From NCBI RefSeq assembly GCF_000521485.1, contig NZ_BAVS01000003.1:96040-160039 (forward strand): 64,000 nt of DNA. Direction: 5' to 3'. The notes under the pieces are model-generated. The model had not been told where the DNA came from. It ran no database searches and was given only the letters and a program-made list of their open reading frames with translations. The stretch's first letter is position 1, and each line of letters begins with the position of its first letter. Source of the DNA: Gracilibacillus boraciitolerans JCM 21714. Its GTDB lineage: Bacteria; Bacillota; Bacilli; Bacillales; Amphibacillaceae. This document shows, piece after piece, positions 29,007 to 37,626 of this stretch. A program made the translations under genes and the position numbers.

Positions 29007-29908
29007 TCTCGATCACCTGCCACTTTAAATTGAATGAAGGATAGGACGATAACTATAATAAGAATCACGTAAGAAACAGTAGATGCATAACCAAAGTCTG
29101 GTGTATATTCAAATGATAAATTATAAATATACATCGATATTGTCATTGTTGCGTTACCAGGACCACCACTTGTGATGTTCATTACCTCGTCAAATAATTG
29201 CAGTGTGCCAATCGTTGAGACAATTGAAGTAAAAAGAATGATTGGCTTTAATAATGGAATGGTAATAAAGAAAAACTGTTGAAGTGCAGAAGCACCATCA
29301 ATTTTAGCTGCTTCATACATCGACTTATCTACGTTTTGTAAAGCGGATAAATAGAAAATCATATTATAACCAGTCCATCTCCATGTAATCGCAATAATAA
29401 TGGTTATTTTTGCCCAAAAAGGATCAGACAGCCATGCAATTGGATCAGAAAGAAGATTTAAACTTATAAGAAAATCGTTTACTAATCCATCGTTTCCAAA
29501 TAGATATTTAAAAATTACTGCATATGCTACAAGTGAAGTAACTGCAGGTAAGAATATTGCTGTCCTAAAAAAGCCTCTAAATTTTAATGTAGGGTCATTT
29601 AATAACACGGAAAATACTAATGCTAACACAATCATAATAGGTACTTGGATTAATAAGTACAGGATGGTATTGGTTAAAGCAGTAATAAATGTCGGATCAT
29701 TAAATAATCTCACATAATTATTTAATCCTATAAAGTCTAAATTAGCTCCCATTCCTGATTGTAAGGAAAGAATAAAAGCCTGTACCATAGGATAGAAGTA
29801 AAAAAGACTGATGCCAAATACAGATAATAAAATGAATATCCAACCAATGTAGTTCTTTTTAAAACGTTGTGTAAGTGTAGGTTTAATTGTACTTGTAACT
29901 TGACTCAT
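29003..29908 (-). CDS. CUT1 sugar ABC transporter permease (MalF/YesP type)
   Basis: First permease of the minus-strand importer, about 301 residues, six hydrophobic segments. The coupling loop is VDKSMYEAAKIDGASALQQFFFITIPLL. Other landmarks are FYFYPMVQAFILSL, TLQLFDEVMNITSGGPGNAT and FEYTPDFGYASTVSYVIL. The start at 29908 (MSQVTSTIK) follows GAGGGGG; an upstream in-frame ATG would lie before that site. The frame is intact. Confidence 0.9.
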   Translation of the reverse strand: MSQVTSTIKPTLTQRFKKNYIGWIFILLSVFGISLFYFYPMVQAFILSLQSGMGANLDFIGLNNYVRLFNDPTFITALTNTILYLLIQVPIMIVLALVFSVLLNDPTLKFRGFFRTAIFLPAVTSLVAYAVIFKYLFGNDGLVNDFLISLNLLSDPIAWLSDPFWAKITIIIAITWRWTGYNMIFYLSALQNVDKSMYEAAKIDGASALQQFFFITIPLLKPIILFTSIVSTIGTLQLFDEVMNITSGGPGNATMTISMYIYNLSFEYTPDFGYASTVSYVILIIVIVLSFIQFKVAGDRD

Positions 29909-29967
29909 GACGATCCCCCTCATCATTCACTAGATTCACTCTCAATCATCTTCATATAGAAGAGAAA

Positions 29968-30029
29968 GCCCAAGGGAGGGTTAACTCTTCTCATAAAGAT
30001 AGAGAGTATCTCCCTAAGGGCTCTTTATT
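29968..30029 (-). terminator. Intercistronic hairpin after the second binding-protein gene
   Basis: On the minus strand GAGCCCTTAGGGAG can pair with CTCCCTTGGGCTT around a loop of about 30 bases. It lies between the lipoprotein and permease genes, in the same relative place as the hairpins after the other binding-protein genes of this window. Confidence 0.6.
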
Positions 30030-30031
30030 AC

Positions 30032-31369
30032 TTATTTAAATTGATTTTCAGCTTGTGCCTGAGCATCTGCTAAAACATCTTCTAAGCTCTTGCCATTTAA
30101 ATATTGTTGTAATTCTGCTGAAAGAATATCTTCAATTCCATAGGTATTCATACCATAATCAACCTGTGGAATTTCTTCCATCCATTGAGAAATATCTTGG
30201 ATAACTTGTTGGCCACCGAAGAATTCATTCTCATATTGGTAGGCATCTCCTTCAGAAGCTGGTTTATAGGTACCAATTGCGCCTACTTCTGTTAATAATT
30301 CCTGGTAAAAATCTGCGTTAGAACCAAACGTACTTCCAAGGAATTCTGCTGCAGCTTCTTTACCATCAATGTTTAACACATACCATGAGCTACCACCTTG
30401 GTTTGAAGCGTTTTTAGCTCCATCCATATCTAAACGAGGCGTTGGTGCTGCTGCCCATAGACCTTTTTGAGATTCTTCCGCTTCTATACTTGCCGCAATC
30501 CAGTTACCGGCAGGAACGGATGCAACGTCGCCACTGTTAAATGCTGCTAAATATTGACTCCAGTCAGAAACTAATTTAACTAAATCATTATTCATTAATT
30601 CTTTATAATGTTGTAATGCTACTTTTAAAGGTTCATTATCTACAAGGTTAATGGTGCCATCTTCTGTCGTATACCATGTACCAGTTGTTTGCATCATCAC
30701 ACGCAAAATACCTAAATCGTTTGGATCAAGTGCAAGCATCGGATGACCTGTTTTTTCTTTTACATCCTTAGCAATTTCAACAAATTTTTCCCATGTAATA
30801 TCAACTAAATCTTCTTTTGAATATCCTGCTTCTTCCAAATAATCCGTACGATAGAAGAAACCAGTTGCACCATTATCAAATGGAAGACCATACTGTTTTC
30901 CATCAAAGCTTGTTGGTGGAATTTTATATTCTGCAAAATCACCTGTTTCGAAATAATCACCAATTGCATAGAAAGCATCTGGATAAGATTGCAAGAAACT
31001 TTGTGCACGTTGGTCCTCAATTAATACAATGTTAGGCATACCTTGCATCGTACCTGAGCTTAAACCAGTGTTTAGTTTTTGTACGATATCGTCTTGAGCA
31101 TTTTCAATAATTTCCATCTGAAAATCTTCATTTTCATAATGTTCTAATGCTAAGTTTAAGGCTGCGATGTTGAAATTAGGATCCCACGCCCATGCTGTGA
31201 TTTCAGCACCTTCATCACCTGAAACTTCTTCATCTTCATCGTTACCACTATTTGCACTGTCTGTTGAATCTGAATCGTTATCCTCTCCACCAGCACATGC
31301 TGCTAATACCATAGCTGTAAACAGCGCTATCATCAGAAGCCAAAATTTCTTTGATAATGTTTCTTGCAC
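30032..31369 (-). CDS. CUT1 sugar ABC transporter substrate-binding lipoprotein
   Basis: Lipoprotein of about 445 residues. After VQETLSKKFWLLMIALFTA comes the lipobox MVLAACAGG and an acidic Asp/Ser linker. The binding domain starts at ITAWAWDPNFNIAALNLAL and includes YGLPFDNGATGFFYRTDYL and GNWIAASIEAEESQKGLWAAAPTPR. The start is GTG at 31369, with a seven-G run 8 bases upstream serving as ribosome binding site. An in-frame ATG 135 bases upstream would bury the signal peptide and is rejected. A near-perfect CcpA operator lies 35 bases before the start. The ligand is probably an oligosaccharide. Confidence 0.9.
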   Translation of the reverse strand: MQETLSKKFWLLMIALFTAMVLAACAGGEDNDSDSTDSANSGNDEDEEVSGDEGAEITAWAWDPNFNIAALNLALEHYENEDFQMEIIENAQDDIVQKLNTGLSSGTMQGMPNIVLIEDQRAQSFLQSYPDAFYAIGDYFETGDFAEYKIPPTSFDGKQYGLPFDNGATGFFYRTDYLEEAGYSKEDLVDITWEKFVEIAKDVKEKTGHPMLALDPNDLGILRVMMQTTGTWYTTEDGTINLVDNEPLKVALQHYKELMNNDLVKLVSDWSQYLAAFNSGDVASVPAGNWIAASIEAEESQKGLWAAAPTPRLDMDGAKNASNQGGSSWYVLNIDGKEAAAEFLGSTFGSNADFYQELLTEVGAIGTYKPASEGDAYQYENEFFGGQQVIQDISQWMEEIPQVDYGMNTYGIEDILSAELQQYLNGKSLEDVLADAQAQAENQFK

Positions 31370-31403
31370 TATAAAAACCCCCCCTATAGATTTATATTCA
31401 GCA

Positions 31404-31419
31404 TTGAAATCGTTTTCAA
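31404..31419. promoter_or_regulatory. Putative CcpA operator (cre)
   Basis: TTGAAATCGTTTTCAA matches the TGNAANCGNTTNCA consensus at all fixed positions and is an almost perfect palindrome. It lies just upstream of the sugar-binding lipoprotein gene, so glucose repression of this importer is expected. Confidence 0.8.
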
Positions 31420-31446
31420 CACTGTAACGTAATTGTAACAAATAAA

Positions 31447-31514
31447 ACAAAGAAGCTCTTGCACGATCTTTAGTAAAAACTAAGACTATTTTTAGAATGC
31501 ACAAAGCTTCATGA
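31447..31514 (-). terminator. Possible terminator between sensor kinase and importer genes
   Basis: On the minus strand GAAGCTTTGTGCA can pair imperfectly with TGCAAGAGCTTC, followed by TTTGTTTTATTT. This would separate the two-component genes from the importer genes, which have their own regulated promoter. Confidence 0.5.
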
Positions 31515-31566
31515 AAATATAAGTATTATTTTTATGTTTGGTACTTTTTTTAGATAGTGAATATTA

Positions 31567-33327
31567 TCAGTTATTTATTGGAAGTGTAATTACTACTTTT
31601 GTTCCTTGTGTTTCCTCACTCTCTATTTCTACACCATAATCCTTTCCGTATAATAATTGAATGCGTTCATGCACATTTTTTACTCCAATACCACTAAATA
31701 ATTGCCGTTTCTCTTTTGTTTTAATGGTCTTGTTATCAAGTTGATCAGATACCATGCCATCGCCATTATCGATTACCTCACATATCAAATGATTTTCCCT
31801 ATTTGCAATCAATACTTGAATAAAACCTGATTTTTTCTTTGTGAAAGCATGAAAAAAGGCATTTTCTATAAATGGCTGGATCACTAATTTTGGCAAATAC
31901 AGTTCTAAACAGTCTGGTGAAATTAAGTAATTAACTTTAATACGGTCTCCGTAACGCGCTTGGTTTATCTGTACATAGCTCTTTAAATTTTCTAATTCTT
32001 GCTTTACAGTAATCCTTTCATCTACATTACTTAAAGAATTTTGGAGCAATGATATAAAGGAATCAATCGTATTCGAAGCTGTTTCTTTTTTCTCCTGCCG
32101 TATCATAAATTTGATCGAAGCCAACGTATTATAAATGAAGTGAGGATTAATCTGATGCTGTAATGCTTCTAATTCGGCCTTGCGTTGTTTTTCCTGGGTA
32201 GTCATCAAAATTTTTACATAATCTTGTAATTCATTCAGCATATAGTTAAAGGCTTTGGCGATTTTTCTTGTTTCATAGCCGCCTGTTTCTTTTAACGGTT
32301 TATTAAACTGGTATCTTGCCATATCTGATATCTGCCGCACAAGTTTACTGATTGAAACCGTCATTTTACGTAAAATAAGGAAAGCAACTAAGACAGAGAG
32401 GCCCACAATGGCGATGGCAATCATGACAATTTCTTTTGAGTTAATGACATTATCTGCAACAACTTCCTGATCAATTAAATTGACAAGATAAACATCCATG
32501 CTTGGGATGTACTGAGACAGAAATACATAGTCCTGTCCAAAAACATTAACTCGACGATATTCTAATCCCTTGCCATCGAAACCTTCTGCATAACTTAAAA
32601 GTTCTATAGAGGAGTTACCAATAAGTTCTCTCTGATTGCTAGAGACAATTTTCCCTTTTGGTGTTACTAATAAGACATTATTTCCAGCACTCGTATAGCT
32701 TTCATAGAATTCTCTTAAATCAGATTCTGTTAAAGAGAAAAACAAATAGCCATATATGTAATCAGATTGCAGTTTCAAGGCTTTTGATGCAATGATCATC
32801 GGAACTCCATTGGTCACTTTTGAATCTTCAAATTGATAGACAATATCATTGTTACTCGCTTCAACACGGTCTATAATTTCATGATTTGCCAGCAGTTCAC
32901 TGTTTACTGGCCATTTAACATAATTCATATTAAAAAGGTCTTGCTTATTGCTTAAAATTACCATATTTGCATCATTAGGATCAACTTCGGCAAAGATCCG
33001 GTTCATTTCATATGTCATATGATAATAATAAGTGGATTTTTCAACGGCAGTATCATGATCTGCTAGTAATAGCTGCTTAATGGTTCCATTTGTATCCACT
33101 TCTATTGATGCTGAAACAATAGAATTGGTGAACGAGTTGAACCTTTCTGTAATCTGGTCCATAATTTTTGAATTGGTAATACTAAATGTATCAAGAAAGA
33201 GATTAGTCGACATTCGAATACTGTTATAGGTGATCATGATGGATACAGCGATAACACTGATTACCATGACCAGAAAGATTTTTATGAATAAGTTATTTGC
33301 CTGAATAATGCGAATGAGTTTCTTCAT
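31567..33327 (-). CDS. YesM-like sensor histidine kinase
   Basis: Membrane sensor kinase of 586 residues with an intact frame. Helix one (FLVMVISVIAVSIMITYNSI) and helix two (IVMIAIAIVGLSVLVAFLIL, about 300-325) flank a 270-residue extracellular region. A HAMP-like stretch leads to the kinase box LQHQINPHFIYNTLASIKFM and to the ATP-binding domain with LVIQPFIENAFFHAF and DNGDGMVSD. It is downstream of its response regulator (13-base gap). With the importer that follows it forms a typical Bacillales carbohydrate-sensing unit. Confidence 0.92.
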   Translation of the reverse strand: MKKLIRIIQANNLFIKIFLVMVISVIAVSIMITYNSIRMSTNLFLDTFSITNSKIMDQITERFNSFTNSIVSASIEVDTNGTIKQLLLADHDTAVEKSTYYYHMTYEMNRIFAEVDPNDANMVILSNKQDLFNMNYVKWPVNSELLANHEIIDRVEASNNDIVYQFEDSKVTNGVPMIIASKALKLQSDYIYGYLFFSLTESDLREFYESYTSAGNNVLLVTPKGKIVSSNQRELIGNSSIELLSYAEGFDGKGLEYRRVNVFGQDYVFLSQYIPSMDVYLVNLIDQEVVADNVINSKEIVMIAIAIVGLSVLVAFLILRKMTVSISKLVRQISDMARYQFNKPLKETGGYETRKIAKAFNYMLNELQDYVKILMTTQEKQRKAELEALQHQINPHFIYNTLASIKFMIRQEKKETASNTIDSFISLLQNSLSNVDERITVKQELENLKSYVQINQARYGDRIKVNYLISPDCLELYLPKLVIQPFIENAFFHAFTKKKSGFIQVLIANRENHLICEVIDNGDGMVSDQLDNKTIKTKEKRQLFSGIGVKNVHERIQLLYGKDYGVEIESEETQGTKVVITLPINN

Positions 33328-33340
33328 ATTAGAAACAGCC

Positions 33341-34869
33341 TCAATTCTGTTGTTGATTTACTTTGCGAAAGGTGCTAGGTGATGTGTTGGTGATTTTTTT
33401 AAAAACCTTTGTGAAATAACTTGGATCAGAATATCCAACTGCTTCACTGATAGCAGAAATAGACATATCCGTGGATGCCAACATGTTTATCGCGTTTTTT
33501 ATCCGAACGTTATTTAAATACTCACTAAAACCCTCTTTATGGTGTTTACTAAAGTAACTGGATAAATAAGATGGATTGAAATGAAAATGTTTAGCTAATG
33601 TACTTAATGTCAGGTGATTGTCATAATGTTCTTCAATGTAATCTAACAGTAATTGAATATTTGACATTGTTTCACCCGTTTCAGGTGCAACTTGTTTCTC
33701 AACTTTAGATAGAAATGAATCAAAGATAGAGATCGCATCCCGTACATGAAAAGCATCATTAATTTCCGTAAAGTACGCATACTTTTCTTTTTCAAGCTCC
33801 TTAATGTTATAGTTCATGTTACCGAGTAATACAATAATATTGAACGTAATGTTCTCTAACCAGGATTGAAACTCAAATACATCTGTATCATAGCGATTTG
33901 ATAATATTCCTATATGTTCATTTAAGTAGATGAAGGCTTCCTGAAACTGCTTACGTTTGAATAAATAAATCAGATGATTTAAGTCAAAGCTTACCCGTTC
34001 GTCAATTGGATCAGGTAATTCATCATAAGAAAGAATACGACGATCAGGCAAATAAAAATGATATTGCTGTATTTTCTTATGATTATTTTGATAAACCTCC
34101 TGCAACTCTCGTAATGAGCGAAATGGAGCACTGATAATCCACTTTAATTGTTTAGCGGCAATTCTCTTATCACTATGATTAATTGCTTCTTTTATCGGTT
34201 CAATCGACTCTTCACTGAAATTAACAATGTATAAAGCACTATCTTTTTTTATAGGGATATGATATAGATTGTCGATGTTTAAGTAGTATTTTAATTGTTG
34301 TTCTATGATTTTTTGTGATAATTGGTTATCCGTCCTTTGATTCCAAAAAGCCTCCACAAGCACATAGTTGCATTTCTCAAATTGTTCTTGGACATAATCC
34401 ATTTCTCTGTTCGATTGATATCCTTCAATAATTTTTAACAGAATATTCTCTATTGAAGGGTGTGCTTCATTGATTGGCAGTGATTTTTTTGAGACTGTGT
34501 CACTCTGTTTAAGGTCTGCAAAAGTTCTTCAGTATTTAGCTTAGGTTTTAAGATATAATCAGCAACGCCGTTTTGAAAAGTTTGTTTGACATAATCAAAA
34601 TTCTCAAAACTGCTTAACACAATTATTTCGGTTTCCGGATAGAATTCCTTTACGTTTTTGACGAGTTCGATTCCATCCATCCCCGGCATAACAATATCTG
34701 TAATGAGTATATGTGGATGATCACTAGCCATCAATTGCATTGCCTCTTCTCCGTTCGAGGCTTCTCCAATAATTTTATATCCTTCATTTTCCCATTCAAT
34801 ATAATTTATGATACCCTGACGGATTAACATTTCATCGTCTACTATTAATACCTTATAAAATTCTTGCAT
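33341..34869 (-). CDS. YesN-like response regulator with AraC output domain, one frameshift
   Basis: Receiver domain at residues 1-120 (VLIVDDEMLIRQG, LITDIVMPGMDG, LSSFENFDY, ILKPKL), a long middle region of about 270 residues, and a C-terminal AraC domain (LTLSTLAKHFHFNPSYLSSYF, MSISAISEAVGYSDPSYFTKVF, ending TSPSTFRKVNQQ). The two halves are in different frames: loss of one A from an A run near 34487 breaks TQSQKKSLPINEAHPSIENI. Restored length is about 509 residues, usual for full-size YesN proteins. The start at 34869 (MQEFYKV) follows GGGAGGT. Likely activates the importer genes 30032-29003. Confidence 0.88.
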
Positions 34870-35117
34870 AGATAAGGTAGACCTCCCTCTATTTGCTGTA
34901 ACATTCAAATAAGATTTGACTGCATTCATTACCTTTTGTATTTTCTATCATATCAAACCATTTTATTTAGAGCGATAGAATATTAAAAATAGTAATGGAA
35001 TACATCGTTCCATGATACTTGTTCGTATAGGTTAAGCAAATTCTTTTTCATCTTCATAAAAGGAGCGTATAATGTAGTTTGAAAGCGTAATCAACATATG
35101 AGGAGTGGGACATCAGT

Positions 35118-35981
35118 ATGACAAAAGTAGTAATTACAGGTGGAAGTGGTCTTTTGGGTCCTTCTGTGGTTCAGGAATTTCTTGACCATGGTTATGAAGT
35201 GTTAAACGTTGATCAAAAGCATCCAGCAAACCCTTTATGTAAAACAATTATTATGGATTTAACAGATTTGGGAGAAGTGTATGGGGGGGTGTTAGAAGGA
35301 GCAGATGCAGTAGTGCATTTAGCAGCGATTCCAGTAGCATATTCTCATCCGAACGAAGTAACGTTTAGAAATAATGTCATGTCCACTTATAATATTTTAG
35401 AAGCTGCGGGAGCGTTAGGAATTAAAAAAGCAGTGATTTCCTCCAGTGAAGCCTCCTATGGTTTTGTCTTTACCAAACATAACCTAGAACCATTATACGT
35501 GCCAATTGATGAGGAGCACCCAAGATTTCCAGAGGATTCCTATGGATTATCTAAAATAATAAATGAACAAACAGCAGAAGCGATTCATCAACGGACAGGC
35601 ATGCAAATAGTGTCATTACGACTTGGTAATATTATTGCGCCGCATATGTATGCGAATTTTCTTGATTTTATTCATAAGCCTGAGTTGCGAAAACCAATTC
35701 TATGGAGCTATATTGATGCACGTGATGCCGCGACAGCTTATCGCTTAGCGGTAGAAAAGGGTGAAATAGGAATCGCAGCGGTAAATATCGCTGCTGACAA
35801 CTCTAGTATGGATATTACCAGTATGGAATTAATGGAAACCTGTTTTCCAAACGTAGTCGATTTTCGTGAACCAATACAAGGTTATGAAACCTTATTAAGT
35901 AACAAAAAGGCGAAAGAGGTATTAGGTTGGCAGCCTGTTCACAACTGGCGTGATTATGTCAATATTAATGAGGAAGAATAG
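35118..35981 (+). CDS. NAD-dependent epimerase/dehydratase (extended SDR)
   Basis: Extended short-chain dehydrogenase of 287 residues. The cofactor motif is ITGGSGLLGPSV, the acidic residue binding NAD ribose is in LNVDQKHP, and the catalytic pair is YGLSK with a serine in ISSSEASYG. The substrate is uncertain. Candidates are a nucleotide sugar or a free sugar, and oxidation of galactose or a uronate would fit the neighbourhood. G7 at 35284 adds a glycine (VYGGVLEG for VYGVLEG). GAGGAGTGGG precedes the ATG. The aldo/keto reductase starts 15 bases downstream, so the two are probably co-transcribed. A TATAAT box is at about 35068. Confidence 0.8.
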   Translation: MTKVVITGGSGLLGPSVVQEFLDHGYEVLNVDQKHPANPLCKTIIMDLTDLGEVYGGVLEGADAVVHLAAIPVAYSHPNEVTFRNNVMSTYNILEAAGALGIKKAVISSSEASYGFVFTKHNLEPLYVPIDEEHPRFPEDSYGLSKIINEQTAEAIHQRTGMQIVSLRLGNIIAPHMYANFLDFIHKPELRKPILWSYIDARDAATAYRLAVEKGEIGIAAVNIAADNSSMDITSMELMETCFPNVVDFREPIQGYETLLSNKKAKEVLGWQPVHNWRDYVNINEEE

Positions 35982-35996
35982 AGAAGGAGAGATTTT

Positions 35997-36988
35997 ATGC
36001 AATACCGTCAATTTGGAAAAACGGATATGAAAATTAGTGAATTAAGTTTTGGAACATGGGCAATAGGTGGTTCATGGGGGGGAAAAACGAATGATGAAGA
36101 TGCCTTAAATGGACTTGCACGTGCCATGGATGCTGGTGTGAACTTTTTTGATACAGCAGATGTCTATGGTGATGGACGCAGTGAAGAATTATTGGCAAAG
36201 GCAACGAAGGGTAAAGAAGATAAAATTCATATTGCAACTAAATTTTGTCGTGCTGGTGATATTAATGATCCAAAAACCTATTCGGAAGCATCTGTCACTG
36301 AATATGTAGAAAATAGCTTGCGACGGTTGCAACGTGACCAACTTGATTTGATACAAATTCACTGTCCACCAATTGAAATATTGCGTGATGGAGCAGTGTT
36401 TGAAGTGTTAGATAAATTACAACAACAAGGGAAAATTCGCCACTATGGGGGGGTAAGTGTGGAGACAGTAGAAGAAGGTTTAGTATCAATGGAAAACCAA
36501 AATGTTGCAGCATTACAGGTTATCTTTAATATTTTCCGGCAGAAACCTGTGACCGAATTATTTCCAGTCGCAAAAGAAAAGAATGTTGGAATTCTGGCAA
36601 GAGTTCCATTGGCAAGTGGTTTGTTAACTGGTAAATTTTCAACAGATCATAAGTTTGAAGAAGATGATCATCGTCAATTCAACCGAAATGGTGAAGCCTT
36701 TAATGTGGGTGAAACTTTTGCCGGTCTGCCTTTTGAAAAAGGGGGGTAGAGTTAAGCAGACAATTAGAATGGATTGCAGAAGGGCGTGGTAATATGACAC
36801 GTGCTGCGTTAAAGTGGATATTAAGCCATGATGCTATTTCATCTGTGATTCCAGGATTCAAAAACGTGAAACAGATTGAGGATAATCTAGCAGCTGTGAA
36901 TGTGCCCGAATTCTCAGAACCAGAATTAACAAAATTAGCGTCTTTTTATAAAAATGAAGTTCACGATCATATTCGCGGACCGTATTAA
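35997..36988 (+). CDS. Aldo/keto reductase, one frameshift
   Basis: NADP(H)-dependent oxidoreductase of about 328 residues. The N terminus MQYRQFGKTDMKISELSFGTW is typical; catalytic residues are Asp and Tyr in NFFDTADVYGDGRSE, Lys in IATKF and His in IQIHCPP. The six-G run at 36741 breaks the frame (LPFEKG-VELSRQLEWIAEGRG expected); the C-terminal part includes ALKWILSHDAISSVIPGFKN, the cofactor-binding segment. Runs at 36077 and 36448 add glycines (SWGGKTN, HYGGVSV). It may act as a sugar dehydrogenase together with the SDR upstream; that is inference. Confidence 0.87.
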
Positions 36989-37025
36989 AAAACGAGGGAT
37001 GGATTTTTTCCATCCCTCGTTTTTA
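36986..37025 (+). terminator. Terminator of the SDR-reductase pair
   Basis: AAAAACGAGGGATGGA / TCCATCCCTCGTTTTT, a 16-base perfect stem with a T-rich tail, directly after the stop codon. Confidence 0.9.
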
Positions 37026-37051
37026 TACAAAAGAGAAATCTTTAGAAAAGA

Positions 37052-37496
37052 AGACACAAACTGTGAACTAGAGACAATTTTGAAAATGTGATAAGTGTAA
37101 CGCAAAAGCTCCGTCCATTTACTTCGCTTTCCGCGGGCACGGCTTCAACTTCCTCGGAAAGCAAAGATCGCTTTCCTGCGGGATTTTCAGCTCGCGCTGT
37201 TCCCGCAGGAGTCTGCGTAAATGGATTACGCTTCAATTGTGTTCTACAACTTTAGTGACAGTTAACTTATTGATATCACTACTTATTTCATCTTATTCGA
37301 ACAGAACTCTACCCAAAGCGGAGGAAAAATGCGAGACTCCTGAGGGATCAGTGCGAGCAGAAAATCCACTTTGAAAAGTGCCCTTCTTTTCAAAGTTAGC
37401 TGATGCCGCACCCCCCCTAGGAAAGGGAGTGTTTTTCCGCAGCGTTGGATTTACAGTTATCTAAATACTGTTGTCAAATCAGTTACTTCGCAGTTT
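37052..37496. repeat. GC-rich intergenic repeat, long copy 4 (inverted partner of 4698-5035)
   Basis: Fills most of the gene-free stretch 36989-37626. Two GC-rich cores (about 37110-37220 and 37310-37450) are embedded in AT-rich flanks. Read on the minus strand it matches 4698-5035 over both flanks and the second core; that copy lacks the first core. Here the shared element reads GCCGCA followed by seven C and TAGG, against four G in the other copy. No coding sequence is supported. Confidence 0.8.
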
Positions 37497-37588
37497 CAAT
37501 ATACTATGAACGAATGAAAATTAGATCATCAATTGGAGGAAAATGATGTTGATCATGGCAACTACTTAATGACCAGTAAAGAATATGG

Positions 37589-37606
37589 TATACTTAGTAA
37601 AGTATA
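37589..37606. promoter_or_regulatory. Inverted repeat, candidate operator of the ROK regulator
   Basis: TATACTT-AGTA-AAGTATA, perfect 7-base arms around a 4-base spacer, 21 bases upstream of the proposed ROK start and overlapping a possible -10 region. Autoregulation by the ROK protein is a guess from position alone. Confidence 0.4.
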
Positions 37607-37626
37607 TTAAGAAAGTTGGGAAAAAG

